A program made the translations under genes and the position numbers. Under the pieces are notes generated by a model that was not told the origin of the DNA, did not search any database, and saw nothing but the letters and a program-made list of their open reading frames with translations. Positions 54,408 through 62,650 of a stretch of 64,000 bases of DNA are shown piece after piece; positions within the stretch are counted from its first letter, which is position 1; every line of letters begins with the position of its first letter. The DNA comes from Cupriavidus basilensis (GTDB lineage: Bacteria > Pseudomonadota > Gammaproteobacteria > Burkholderiales > Burkholderiaceae): contig NZ_BBQM01000024.1 in NCBI RefSeq assembly GCF_000876015.1, positions 62,001 through 126,000 of the forward strand, given 5' to 3'.

Positions 54408-55397
54408 ATGAACCGGATTGCCAGGATATCGAGACGCATGGCCGCGCTGGCGCTGCTGTGCACGGGCGCCGCGCTGGCGGCCCCCGCGCAGGCCGACGGC
54501 TACCCGAACCACCCCGTGCGGCTGGTGGTGCCCTATCCGGTGGGCGGCGGCGGCGACACCGTGGCGCGCCCGCTGACGATGTACATGTCGGAACACATGG
54601 GCCAGCGCATCATCGTCGACAATCGCGGCGGCGCCAACGGCAACATCGGCATGGACCTGGTGGCCAAGTCCGATCCGGACGGCTATACGCTGGCGCTGGC
54701 GCTGACCTCGCAGCTTGCCGTCAACCCGAGCCTGTACCGCCACCTGTCGTATGACCCGGTCAAGGATTTCGAGCCGGTCTCGCTGCTGGCCTCGGCGCCG
54801 TATTTCCTGGTGGTCAATCCCTCCGTGCCGGCCAAGACCCTGGCCGAGTTCATCAAGCTGGTCAAGGCGAACCCGGGCAAGTACACCTATGGCTCGTCCG
54901 GCAACGGCAGCGGGCCGCACCTGTCGATGGAGTTGCTCAAGTCGATGGCCGGGCTCAACCTCGTGCACGTGCCGTACAAGGGCACGGGGCCGGCCATGCC
55001 GGCGCTGCTGGCCGGGGAGGTCAGTGCGATGTTCGCCAGCTACGGCGTGGCGTCGCAGCAGATCAAGGCCGGCAAGCTGCGCGTGCTGGCCGTGTCCACC
55101 GCGCAGCGCGCGGCCTCCATGCCCGACGTGCCGACCATCGCCGAGGCCGGCGTGCCCGGCTACGAGTCCAACGTGTGGTACGCGCTGCTGGCGCCGCGCG
55201 GCACGCCGCGGCCCATCATCGACAAGCTCAGCGCGGAGATCGCCGAGCTGATCAAGAGCTCGGACCTGCGCAAGCGCTTCATGTTCGACGGCATCGTGCC
55301 GGTGGGCTCCACGCCCGAGGCGCTGGGCGCCTACATCCAGTCCGAGAGCGTCAAGTGGTCGGCCATCGTCAAGCGCTCGGGCGCGACGATCGACTGA
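54408..55397 (+). CDS. Bug/TctC-family periplasmic solute receptor
   Basis: The protein has 329 residues with signal peptide MNRIARISRRMAALALLCTGAALAAPAQA. The mature start DGYPNHPVRLVVPYPVGGGGDTVARPL is typical Bug. VDNRGGANGNIGMDLVAKSDPDGYTL, HVPYKGTGPAMPALLAGEV and MPDVPTIAEAGVPGYES follow in order. It binds a carboxylate in the periplasm; the TctA/TctB membrane part is absent here. AGGAG lies before the ATG. It sits 63 bp after the lyase and 61 bp before the racemase-like gene, so it probably delivers or senses their substrate. Confidence 0.94.
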   Translation: MNRIARISRRMAALALLCTGAALAAPAQADGYPNHPVRLVVPYPVGGGGDTVARPLTMYMSEHMGQRIIVDNRGGANGNIGMDLVAKSDPDGYTLALALTSQLAVNPSLYRHLSYDPVKDFEPVSLLASAPYFLVVNPSVPAKTLAEFIKLVKANPGKYTYGSSGNGSGPHLSMELLKSMAGLNLVHVPYKGTGPAMPALLAGEVSAMFASYGVASQQIKAGKLRVLAVSTAQRAASMPDVPTIAEAGVPGYESNVWYALLAPRGTPRPIIDKLSAEIAELIKSSDLRKRFMFDGIVPVGSTPEALGAYIQSESVKWSAIVKRSGATID

Positions 55398-55458
55398 GCC
55401 TTGCCGCTCCGACATTCCTTCATACGAAAACATAGCCAGGATCAAAGGAATTCCAACA

Positions 55459-56568
55459 ATGAAGATCGAACGCGTAGAGGCCATCGCCGTCCGTATCCCG
55501 CTCAACAAGGTGTTTTCCGGCAGCTCGTACAAGGTCGACAGCCGCGCCACGGTGATCACCCGCATCCACACCAGTTCCGGGCTGGTGAGCGAGGTCTACA
55601 ACGGCGACCCGCGCGAGCACGGCCCCGAGATCGCGCGCATGATCGAGCAGGACATGGCGCCGCTGCTGATCGGCGAATCGGTGCATGCCAGCGAGCGCAT
55701 CTGGGAAAAGCTGTTCCGCCTGACCATCCGCGCGGCCGACCGGCCGCTGGTGATGAACGCCATCGCCTGCGTCGATTCGGCGGTGTGGGACCTGGCCGGC
55801 AAGGCGCTCGGCATCAATGTGTGCCGGCTGATGGGCGGCTACCGCCAGGAACTGCCCATCATCGCCATCGCCGGCTATTACCTGCCCGGCAAGACGCCGG
55901 CCGACCTCGCCGGCGAGATGGCGTGGCTGCGCTCGGTGGGCATGGCCGGCTGCAAGGTCAAGGTGGGCGGCGCGACGCCCGAGGTGGACGCCGAGCGCGT
56001 GAAGTACGCGCGCGAAGGCGGCGGCGACGACTTCCTGCTGGCGGTGGACGCCAACCGCGGCTGGAGCGTGGAGGAAGCCACGCGCTTCGCCCGCCTCGTC
56101 GAGCGCTACGACATCGCGTGGTTCGAGGAGCCGTGCCACTGGCACGACGACGTGCGCGGCATGGCCGAGGTGCGGCGCGCCACCTCGATCCCCATCAACG
56201 CGGGCCAGAGCGAGGTCAGCGCGGCGGGCGTGCGCCGCCTGCTCGACGCCGGCGCGGTGGACATCGTCAACTTCGACGCCTCGGAGGGCGGCGGCATCAC
56301 CGAATGGCGCCGCGCGGCGGCGGCCTGCGCGCTGGCCGGCGTGCGCATGGCGCACCACGAGGAGCCGCAGATCGCCTCGCACATGCTCGGCGCGCTGCCG
56401 CACGGCATCTGCGTGGAGTGCTTCCCGGACCCGGACCGCGATCCGATCTTCCCCGGCATGTGGGCCAACCCGCCGCACATCAAGGACGGCATCATGGCGA
56501 TCCCGCAAGGCCCGGGCTTCGGCATCGAGCTGGACTGGGACATGGTCAAGCGGTACCGCATCAACTGA
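55459..56568 (+). CDS. Mandelate racemase/muconate lactonising enzyme family protein (enolase superfamily)
   Basis: The protein has 369 residues. The capping domain is about 1-125. Barrel residues include the K-x-K pair K166/K168 (CKVKVGG), metal ligands D198 (AVDANRGW), E224 (WFEEPCHW) and about E252 (NAGQSEVS), and a possible catalytic His near 299-300 (RMAHHEEPQ). This is the mandelate racemase subgroup pattern, which contains racemases and many sugar-acid dehydratases. It belongs to the lyase-Bug unit. A remnant of a TauD-like gene follows directly after its stop. Substrate unknown. Confidence 0.92.
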   Translation: MKIERVEAIAVRIPLNKVFSGSSYKVDSRATVITRIHTSSGLVSEVYNGDPREHGPEIARMIEQDMAPLLIGESVHASERIWEKLFRLTIRAADRPLVMNAIACVDSAVWDLAGKALGINVCRLMGGYRQELPIIAIAGYYLPGKTPADLAGEMAWLRSVGMAGCKVKVGGATPEVDAERVKYAREGGGDDFLLAVDANRGWSVEEATRFARLVERYDIAWFEEPCHWHDDVRGMAEVRRATSIPINAGQSEVSAAGVRRLLDAGAVDIVNFDASEGGGITEWRRAAAACALAGVRMAHHEEPQIASHMLGALPHGICVECFPDPDRDPIFPGMWANPPHIKDGIMAIPQGPGFGIELDWDMVKRYRIN

Positions 56569-56724
56569 ACCATCGGGCGGCCGGCGGGCGATGTCATGCT
56601 GTGGGACAATCGCCGCGTGATGCACAAGACCACCACGCGGGAACTGCCCGCCGCCATGCGCCACGCCATCTGTCGCATCACCGCGATGGGCGGGCGGCCG
56701 CCCTGGCAGCTCCCATGTTCATGA
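56569..56724 (+). pseudogene. C-terminal remnant of a TauD/TfdA-family dioxygenase
   Basis: Directly after the racemase-like stop, frame 1 reads GDVMLWDNRRVMHKTTTREL, then RHAICRITAMGGRPPW and a stop at 56722-56724. GDxxxWDNRxxxH is the distal iron-binding segment of TauD/TfdA Fe(II)/2-oxoglutarate dioxygenases, and R-x5-R matches the 2-oxoglutarate-binding end. Only about 46-51 codons remain, with no start and no N-terminal part; the iron H-x-D is missing. It looks like what is left after deletion of a dioxygenase gene. Confidence 0.65.
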
Positions 56725-56731
56725 ATCTCCC

Positions 56732-57793
56732 ATGTCCATGAGCGAGTCCACCAGCCAGACGCCATTCCCGATGTCATCCGTCGCCAGCGCGGCGGGTATT
56801 GCCACGTTCGACAGCCTGCCGCTGGACGGCGGCGGCGCGCTCTCGCCGGTGCGCCTGGCGTGGTCGCGCTACGGGCCGGAGCCCGCGCACGCGCGTTCGG
56901 TGGTGCTGCTGCTGCACGGCATTTCAGGCAGCCATCACGCGCTGCCGCCCGCCAGCGGACCGGCCCATCCCGATGCCGGCTGGGCCAGCGCCTGGCTGGG
57001 GCCGGACGCGCTTCTCGACACGCGGCAGACCTGCGTGCTGGTGCCCAACGCGCTGGGCTCCTGCTTCGGCAGCAGCGGCCCGGCCGATTCTCCTGCCGCG
57101 TCTGCTACATCTGCCACATCTGCCGCGGATTTCCCGCCGGTTTCCATCGCGGACACGGTGCGCCTGCAGGGGCTGTGGCTGCGCTCGCTCGGCGTGGCGC
57201 GCCTGGATGCCGTGCTCGGTTTTTCCTATGGCGGATACCAGGCGTTCCAGTGGGCGGTGGCCGGACCCGTGCCGGCGGCGCGGGTGGTGGTGCTGGCCTC
57301 GGCGCCGCGCGGCAACGGCACCGCGCAGGATGTGACCCAGCTGCGCCAGCTCGCCGCCGCGCTCGACGCGGGCGTGCCGGCCGCGCGCGAAGCCTGGGTC
57401 GCCATGCGGCGCGCGACCTTGCAGCGCTACGGCTACGCCGCGTGGCTCGCCGACCGTCAGCCGCATGACATGAACGCCGTGGAAGCCCGCTTGCGGGGCG
57501 AGGCCGAAGCCTGGGCCGCGCGCTTTTCGCCGTGGTCGCTGGCGGCCCTGCGCGATGCCGCCCGCCGCTTCGATGCGAGCGTGGCGCTGGCGGCCGCGCC
57601 CATGCCGGTCCACTGGCTGCGCTGTACCTCCGACGTATTGTTTCCTCCCGACGACGATGCCGCGGCAGCGGCGGCCCGCGCGGACTATCCGGCCTCCGTC
57701 GTGCGCACCACCGTGCACGGGCGCTACGGACATCTGTCGCCGTTGCTGGAAGCGGAGGCCTGGCAGGCGCCGCTGCGTCTGGCATTGCGGTAG
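56732..57793 (+). CDS. MetX-like alpha/beta hydrolase
   Basis: The protein has 353 residues (ATG at 56738 is an alternative). VVLLLHGISGSHHALPP is the oxyanion strand, VLGFSYGGYQAFQWAVAG the nucleophile elbow, WLRCTSDVLFPPDDD carries the acid and HGRYGHLSPLLEAE the His. The layout, with a long insertion containing TCVLVPNALGSCFGSSGP, resembles homoserine O-acetyltransferase-like proteins. A 9-bp coding repeat near 57100-57125 gives ASATSATSAADF. It is the second MetX-like protein in the window after 9947-10963, and the two are not close copies. It follows the TauD remnant; the substrate is unknown. Confidence 0.82.
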   Translation: MSMSESTSQTPFPMSSVASAAGIATFDSLPLDGGGALSPVRLAWSRYGPEPAHARSVVLLLHGISGSHHALPPASGPAHPDAGWASAWLGPDALLDTRQTCVLVPNALGSCFGSSGPADSPAASATSATSAADFPPVSIADTVRLQGLWLRSLGVARLDAVLGFSYGGYQAFQWAVAGPVPAARVVVLASAPRGNGTAQDVTQLRQLAAALDAGVPAAREAWVAMRRATLQRYGYAAWLADRQPHDMNAVEARLRGEAEAWAARFSPWSLAALRDAARRFDASVALAAAPMPVHWLRCTSDVLFPPDDDAAAAAARADYPASVVRTTVHGRYGHLSPLLEAEAWQAPLRLALR

Positions 57794-57910
57794 CGCCGGC
57801 CCGGCGGGCAAGCGCTGCCGCGCGCGGCGCGGCGCGCGGGTTGTGTCGCCGCACCTGGCATGACTGGCCGCGCCCTGGGCGCGGCCTTGTTCATTTGTGC
57901 CTGGCCCGGG

Positions 57911-59716
57911 TCATTCCTGGTCCGCTGCATCCGCCGCATCCGCTGCATCCGCCGCATGGCCCGGCACGCGGCCGACCATCTCGGTGGCGCGCAGGAACGC
58001 GAAATCGCAGCCTTTGTCGGCCTGCGTGATCTGCTCGAGGAACAGCTTGCGGTAGCCGCGCAGGGGGGCCGCCGGCGCCGCCGGCGCGGGCTGCTGCGTC
58101 AGCGCCTCGCGGCGGCGCGCGAGTTCTGCGTCCGATACCAGCAGCGCGATGCTGCGCGCCGATACGCTCAGGCGGATGCGGTCGCCGCTGCGCACCAGCG
58201 CGAGCGGCCCGCCCAGCGCCGCCTCGGGCGTGACGTGCAGCACGATGGTGCCGGCCGCGGTGCCGCTCATGCGGCCGTCGGAGATGCGCACCATGTCCTT
58301 GACGCCGGTGCTGGCCAGCTTCTTGGGAATGGGCAGGTAGCCGGCCTCGGGCATGCCCGGCGCGCCGGCTGGGCCGATGTGCTTGAGCACCAGGATGTCG
58401 TCGGCGTGGACGTCGAGCTCGGGGTCGTCGATGCGGCTGGCGAGATCCGCCGAATCCTCGAACACCACGGCGCGGCCTTCGTGCTCCATCAGTTCCGGGT
58501 TGGCGGCGGACTGCTTGATGATGGCGCCGCCGGGCGCGAGGTTGCCGCGCAGGAAGGCGATGCCGCCGGCCGGGTAGATCGGGTCGGCGATGGGCCGCAC
58601 CACGGTCTGCGGGAACGGCCGGAACGCATCGATCTCCTCGCCGAGCGTGCGGCCGGTGACGGTCAGCGCGTCGAGATGCAGCAGCGGGCGCAGCTCGCGC
58701 AGCACCGCGGGCATGCCGCCGGCGAAATGCAGGTCTTCCATGTAGTGCTGGCCGGACGGCTTGAGGTCGACCAGCACCGGCGTCTCGCGGCTCATGCGGT
58801 CGAAGGCGTCGAGGTCCACCTCGAAGCCCATGCGGCCGGCGATGGCGGTCAGGTGGATGATGCCGTTGGTCGAGCCGCCGATGGCGAGCAGCACGCGCAG
58901 GGCGTTCTCGAACGCCTTGGCGGTGAGGATGCGGTCCGGCGTGAGGCCCGTGCGCGTGATCTCGACGGCCTGCCTGCCGCTGAGCTCGGCGATGCGGATG
59001 CGGTCGGAGGTGACGGCCGGCGGCGAGGCGCCGCCCGGCATGACGATGCCGAGCGCCTCGCCCAGGCACGCCATCGTGCTGGCCGTGCCCATCACCGAGC
59101 AGGTGCCGACGCTGGCCACCAGCTTGCCGTTGACCTCGGTGATCTCCTGCTCGTCGATCTCCTGGGCGCGGAAGCGCCCCCAGTAGCGGCGGCAGTCGGT
59201 GCACGCGCCCACGCGCTCGCCACGATGGCCGCCGGTCAGCATCGAGCCGGTGATGAGCTGCACCATCGGGATGTTGGCCGAGGCCGCGCCCATCAGCTGC
59301 GCCGGCACGGTCTTGTCGCAGCCGCCGATCAGCACCACCGCGTCCATCGGCTGCGCGCGGATCATTTCCTCGGTGTCCATCGACATGAGGTTGCGCAGGT
59401 ACATGCTGGTGGGCGCGGAAAAGCTCTCGGCGATCGAGATGGTGGGGAAGTCGATCGCCAGCCCGCCGGCCATCATCACGCCGCGCTTGACCGCCTCGAT
59501 CAGTTGCGGCGCGTTGCCGTGGCACGGGTTGTAGCCACTGCCGGTGTTGACCACGCCGACGATGGTGCGGTCGAGCGCCTCGTCGGTGTAGCCGGCGCCC
59601 TTGATGAACGCCTTGCGCAGGAACAGGGAGAAGCCGGTGTCACCGTAGTTGGTGAGGCCCTTGCGAAGGCCGCGCGGCAGGACGACGGTGGTGCCGTCCT
59701 TGGGAGTCTGAGGCAT
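57911..59716 (-). CDS. IlvD/Edd-family sugar-acid dehydratase
   Basis: The protein has 601 residues from the ATG at 59716. The Fe-S cysteines are Cys65 (NPCHGN), Cys133 (GGCDKT) and Cys206 (GTCSVMGTASTM); this spacing (68 and 73 residues) fits [2Fe-2S] pentonate dehydratases such as L-arabinonate dehydratase as I recall them. HVTPEAALGGPLALVRSGD and DGRMSGTAAGT are also family blocks. It removes water from an aldonic acid to give a 2-keto-3-deoxy acid. An operator candidate lies 24 bp upstream (59740-59755). The C-terminus has an ADA-type repeat (HAADAADAADAADQE) from a 9-bp DNA repeat. It is not a branched-chain amino acid gene by context. Confidence 0.9.
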   Translation of the reverse strand: MPQTPKDGTTVVLPRGLRKGLTNYGDTGFSLFLRKAFIKGAGYTDEALDRTIVGVVNTGSGYNPCHGNAPQLIEAVKRGVMMAGGLAIDFPTISIAESFSAPTSMYLRNLMSMDTEEMIRAQPMDAVVLIGGCDKTVPAQLMGAASANIPMVQLITGSMLTGGHRGERVGACTDCRRYWGRFRAQEIDEQEITEVNGKLVASVGTCSVMGTASTMACLGEALGIVMPGGASPPAVTSDRIRIAELSGRQAVEITRTGLTPDRILTAKAFENALRVLLAIGGSTNGIIHLTAIAGRMGFEVDLDAFDRMSRETPVLVDLKPSGQHYMEDLHFAGGMPAVLRELRPLLHLDALTVTGRTLGEEIDAFRPFPQTVVRPIADPIYPAGGIAFLRGNLAPGGAIIKQSAANPELMEHEGRAVVFEDSADLASRIDDPELDVHADDILVLKHIGPAGAPGMPEAGYLPIPKKLASTGVKDMVRISDGRMSGTAAGTIVLHVTPEAALGGPLALVRSGDRIRLSVSARSIALLVSDAELARRREALTQQPAPAAPAAPLRGYRKLFLEQITQADKGCDFAFLRATEMVGRVPGHAADAADAADAADQE

Positions 59717-59739
59717 GGTGAACGCTCTCCGGGTAATTA

Positions 59740-59755
59740 TCAATAATACTATTGA
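59740..59755. promoter_or_regulatory. GntR operator candidate 1 (TCAATA-N4-TATTGA)
   Basis: TCAATA-ATAC-TATTGA has perfect 6-bp inverted arms. It lies 24 bp before the dehydratase start and contains a TATTAT -10-like hexamer on the minus strand. It matches the sites at 60749 and 62573. Confidence 0.7.
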
Positions 59756-59893
59756 CGGATTCTGGCACGAACGCCGGGGCTTGTCGAGCGGAGATCGCCG
59801 GGGAGCGGAAGAGGGTGAGGGCTGGCGCGGCCAGCCGGCGTGGCCGGCGCGTGTGACCGGCGTGGTGTCAGGGGCGCGTGGCGCCGCGCGGTT

Positions 59894-60583
59894 TCAGGCG
59901 CCGGCGAACAGATGCCGGTTCAGCGCAAGGTAGGCGTCGCGCGACGGCGCGAGGTGATTGCGGCACAACGTGACGAGGTCGTCGCGGCGCCCTTCGCGCA
60001 GGGCGTCGATGATGGCCCAGTGCTCGTCGCGCGCGCGCGCGCGGTAGGCCGGGTCGACCAGCGAGCTGAAGCGGATCGGGTGCGTCTGGCGCGCGTATTC
60101 CTGGATCGCGCGCTGCAGCGTGGCGTTCTCGCAGAAGCCGAACAGCGTCTCGTGAAAGCGCTGGTTGCTGCGGAACACCGCGCGCGGGTCGTTCGCGGCG
60201 ACGGCGGCATCGTGCTCGCGCTGGATCTCGATGAGGCGCTGCAGGCCTTCCTCGGGCAGCGGGCAGGGCAGGATGCGCGCGGCCTCGCTCTCGAGCAGCT
60301 CGCGCAACTGGTACAGCTCGGCCACTTCGCGCGCGCTGAACGCGCGCACCTCGCAGCCGATGTTCTTGCGGCGCTCGACCAGCCCGAGGCGGGCCAGCTC
60401 GGAGAGCGTCTCGCGCGCGGCGTGCCGCTTGAGGTCGAAGCGGCGCATCAGGTCGTCTTCGATCAGCCGTTCGCGCGGATGCAGCCGGCCGAGCACGATG
60501 TCCTCTTCCAGTTCGCACACGGCGGCGGGAACGTCGAAGGGTTTGCTGGCGGATTCGATATGGCGGTTTTGCGCGACGGACAT
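59894..60583 (-). CDS. GntR-family (FCD) transcriptional regulator
   Basis: The protein has 229 residues from the ATG at 60583. The winged helix is about 20-80 (AVCELEEDIVLGRLHPRERLIEDDLMRRFDLKRHAARETLSEL...GLVERRKNIG). The FCD domain follows (VAELYQLRELLESEAARIL, FRSNQRFHETLFGFCEN, HWAIIDALREGRRDDLVTLCRNHL). It has one HTH, unlike the two long GntR proteins of this window. It lies between the dehydratase (same strand) and the divergent aldehyde dehydrogenase. Three copies of TCAATA-N4-TATTGA (one degenerate) sit in front of the surrounding target genes, so it is their probable repressor, relieved by a pathway intermediate. Confidence 0.92.
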   Translation of the reverse strand: MSVAQNRHIESASKPFDVPAAVCELEEDIVLGRLHPRERLIEDDLMRRFDLKRHAARETLSELARLGLVERRKNIGCEVRAFSAREVAELYQLRELLESEAARILPCPLPEEGLQRLIEIQREHDAAVAANDPRAVFRSNQRFHETLFGFCENATLQRAIQEYARQTHPIRFSSLVDPAYRARARDEHWAIIDALREGRRDDLVTLCRNHLAPSRDAYLALNRHLFAGA

Positions 60584-60748
60584 GAATGGATCGTAAGTAA
60601 GACGGGACAGGGCGCGGCGCCGCGCGCCGCGTCGCACGCCTTCCCGCAGGGACGTGGATCGCGGCAATTCTACATGCGCCCCGGAGAGAGGTTACGCGGG
60701 GCCGCGGCGGGCGGTCAATGCGGCGCGGCGACTGCCTCCATATTAATA

Positions 60749-60764
60749 TCAATACGATTATTGA
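60749..60764. promoter_or_regulatory. GntR operator candidate 2 (TCAATA-N4-TATTGA)
   Basis: TCAATA-CGAT-TATTGA has perfect arms. Its right end overlaps a TTGACA -35 box of the aldehyde dehydrogenase promoter, so binding would block RNA polymerase. Confidence 0.75.
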
Positions 60765-60789
60765 CAATCTGGTCGGGGCGTCCCAGAAT
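60761..60789 (+). promoter_or_regulatory. Sigma-70-type promoter of the aldehyde dehydrogenase gene
   Basis: TTGACA at 60761-60766 and CAGAAT at 60784-60789 are 17 bp apart. The -35 is a perfect consensus and overlaps operator candidate 2. The gene starts 113 bp downstream of the -10. Confidence 0.55.
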
Positions 60790-60901
60790 CGCGGCACGGA
60801 CGCCCCGCGTCCTCTGCACCCCGCCAGACCCGACCGGATGTCTTGCCAGGCATGAGCCTGCCGCGGCGCATCCCCGTCCCAACGATCCACAGAGAGGCAT
60901 C

Positions 60902-62347
60902 ATGTACAAGACACCCACACACTTCATCGACGGGGCCGAGGTCCTGGCCGCGGCTGCCGATGCCCCCGCCATTCCGGTCATCGATCCCGCCACCGAGACG
61001 CTGCTCGGCACCGTGGCCGGCGCCGGCGAGGCGGAGGTCGGCGCCGCGCTGCGGGCCGCGCAGCGCGGCCTGGAGCGCTGGAGCGGGACGGCGCCGTGGG
61101 CGCGCTCCGACGTGCTGCGGGAGGTCGGCCGCCTGATGCGCGAGCGCCAGGAGGAACTGGCGCGCCTGCTGACGCTGGAAGTCGGCAAGACGCTGGCCGA
61201 GGCGCGCGCCGAGGTGGCGGTCTCCGCCGAGCATTTCGAGTGGTGCGCCGACGAGGCCCGGCGCCTCTACGGCCTGGTGCTGGGCGGGCGCACGGCGGCC
61301 AGCCGGCTGGAGGTGCGCTACGAGCCGGTGGGTGTCGTGCTGGCGCTGACGGCGTGGAATTTCCCGGTCAACCTGGCCGCGCGCAAGCTGGCGATGGCGC
61401 TGGCGGCCGGCTGCGCGGTCATCGTGCGGCCGGCCGAGGAAGCGCCGGGCAGCGTGGCCGCGCTGGTGCGGTGCTGCCACGACGCGGGCGTGCCCGCGGG
61501 CGCGGTCAACCTGCTGATCGGCACGCCCGACGACGTGGTCGCGCCGCTGATGGCCGCGCCGGCGGTGCGCAAGATCAGTTTCACCGGCTCGACCCGCGTC
61601 GGCCAGCTGCTGATCCGCCAGAGCGCGGATACCGTCAAGCGCCTGACGATGGAACTGGGCGGGCATGCGCCGTTCATCGTCCTCGACGATGCCGACGTCG
61701 AGGGCGCGGCGGCGGCCGCGGTGCAGGCCAAGTTCCGCAACGCCGGCCAGGTGTGCGTGTCGCCGGGCCGCTTCTTCGTCGCGCGTCCGGTGATGGCGGC
61801 CTTCGAGGCCGCGGTGGTGGCCCGCGCCCGGCGCCTGCGCGTCGGCAACGGCCAGCAGGAGAACGTCGACATGGGGCCGCTGGCCACCGAGCGGCAGCGG
61901 GTGCGCACCGAGCGGCTGGTGCGCGATGCGCTGTCCCGCGGCGCGCGGCTGCTGTGCGGCGGGCGGCGTCCGCCCGAACTGGTCCGCGGCTATTTCTACG
62001 AACCCACGGTGCTGGCCGACGTGCCGGACGACGCCGAGATCCTCCACGAGGAGCCGTTCGCGCCGGTGATGGCGATCGTTCCCGTCGACGATGCCGACGA
62101 GGCCATCGCGCGCGCGAACGCGCTGGAGGCGGGGCTGGCGGCCTATCTGTACACGCGCTCGGCCGAGGCCGCGGACCGCGTGGCGAACGCGCTCGAGTCC
62201 GGCATGGTGGGCGTGAACACCACGGCGGTGGCCACGCCGGAAGCGCCGTTCGGTGGCATCAAGCAAAGCGGCTTTGGCCGCGAGGGCGGCGAGATCGGCG
62301 TGCGGGAATACCTGAACACCAAGTTCGTGCACCGGTACGCGGCGTAG
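60902..62347 (+). CDS. NAD(P)-dependent aldehyde dehydrogenase
   Basis: The protein has 481 residues from the ATG at 60902, with GAGAGG before it. ALDH signatures: VLALTAWNFPVNLAARKLAMALAAGCAVIVRPAEEAPGS (NAD-binding), SFTGSTRVGQLL, the general-base Glu in MELGGHAPF, and the catalytic Cys in FRNAGQVCVSPGRFFV. The end GGIKQSGFGREGGEIGVREYLNTKFVH is typical of succinate-semialdehyde-type ALDHs. Between the dehydratase and the aldolase it probably oxidises the aldehyde released from a 2-keto-3-deoxy acid, or a 2-oxoglutarate semialdehyde. The promoter overlaps a GntR operator candidate. Confidence 0.93.
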   Translation: MYKTPTHFIDGAEVLAAAADAPAIPVIDPATETLLGTVAGAGEAEVGAALRAAQRGLERWSGTAPWARSDVLREVGRLMRERQEELARLLTLEVGKTLAEARAEVAVSAEHFEWCADEARRLYGLVLGGRTAASRLEVRYEPVGVVLALTAWNFPVNLAARKLAMALAAGCAVIVRPAEEAPGSVAALVRCCHDAGVPAGAVNLLIGTPDDVVAPLMAAPAVRKISFTGSTRVGQLLIRQSADTVKRLTMELGGHAPFIVLDDADVEGAAAAAVQAKFRNAGQVCVSPGRFFVARPVMAAFEAAVVARARRLRVGNGQQENVDMGPLATERQRVRTERLVRDALSRGARLLCGGRRPPELVRGYFYEPTVLADVPDDAEILHEEPFAPVMAIVPVDDADEAIARANALEAGLAAYLYTRSAEAADRVANALESGMVGVNTTAVATPEAPFGGIKQSGFGREGGEIGVREYLNTKFVHRYAA

Positions 62348-62572
62348 GGCGACATAAGGCGGCATGGGGCGGCGTGGGGTGGTGTAGAGCGGCATAGGGC
62401 GACACAAGAGCGCCACAAGCTCGCCCAAGGTCCGCCACAGGAACTGCATCGGGCACCGCCGCCTCCGGCCTTGCCGGGCCGCTGCGCAACGACCTTCTTT
62501 TTCCCCGCGGTATGTGCTACCCACCCCGGCGCGACCCCGCCGGGCAGGCCAGGCTGTCGTCCCGTTGAATTA

Positions 62573-62588
62573 TCGATTATATTATTGA
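62573..62588. promoter_or_regulatory. GntR operator candidate 3 (degenerate TCGATT-N4-TATTGA)
   Basis: The right arm TATTGA is conserved, while the left arm TCGATT differs at two positions from TCAATA. It overlaps the TTGACA -35 box of the Bug gene in the same way as site 2, and the following bases ACAATCT are shared with site 2. Confidence 0.65.
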
Positions 62589-62613
62589 CAATCTATGAGG
62601 GCACACCTAGACT
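62585..62613 (+). promoter_or_regulatory. Sigma-70-type promoter of Bug-aldolase genes
   Basis: TTGACA (62585-62590) and TAGACT (62608-62613) are 17 bp apart, with the operator overlapping the -35. The Bug gene starts 38 bp after the -10. Confidence 0.6.
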
Positions 62614-62650
62614 TTCCGTGCTCACCTATAAAAACCATCCGGAGACATTC

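Larger units (their letters stand above)
62348..62650. other. Intergenic region with minisatellite, operator and promoter
   Basis: The left end (62345-62406) holds imperfect repeats of about 10-11 bp around GGCGGCATAGGG. The right part contains operator candidate 3 and a promoter for the Bug gene. No gene is seen between. Confidence 0.5.

Noticed and set aside
57911..59716. IlvD of branched-chain amino acid synthesis
   Set aside because: Neighbours are a GntR regulator, an aldehyde dehydrogenase, a Bug receptor and an HpcH/HpaI aldolase; Cys spacing fits sugar-acid dehydratases.
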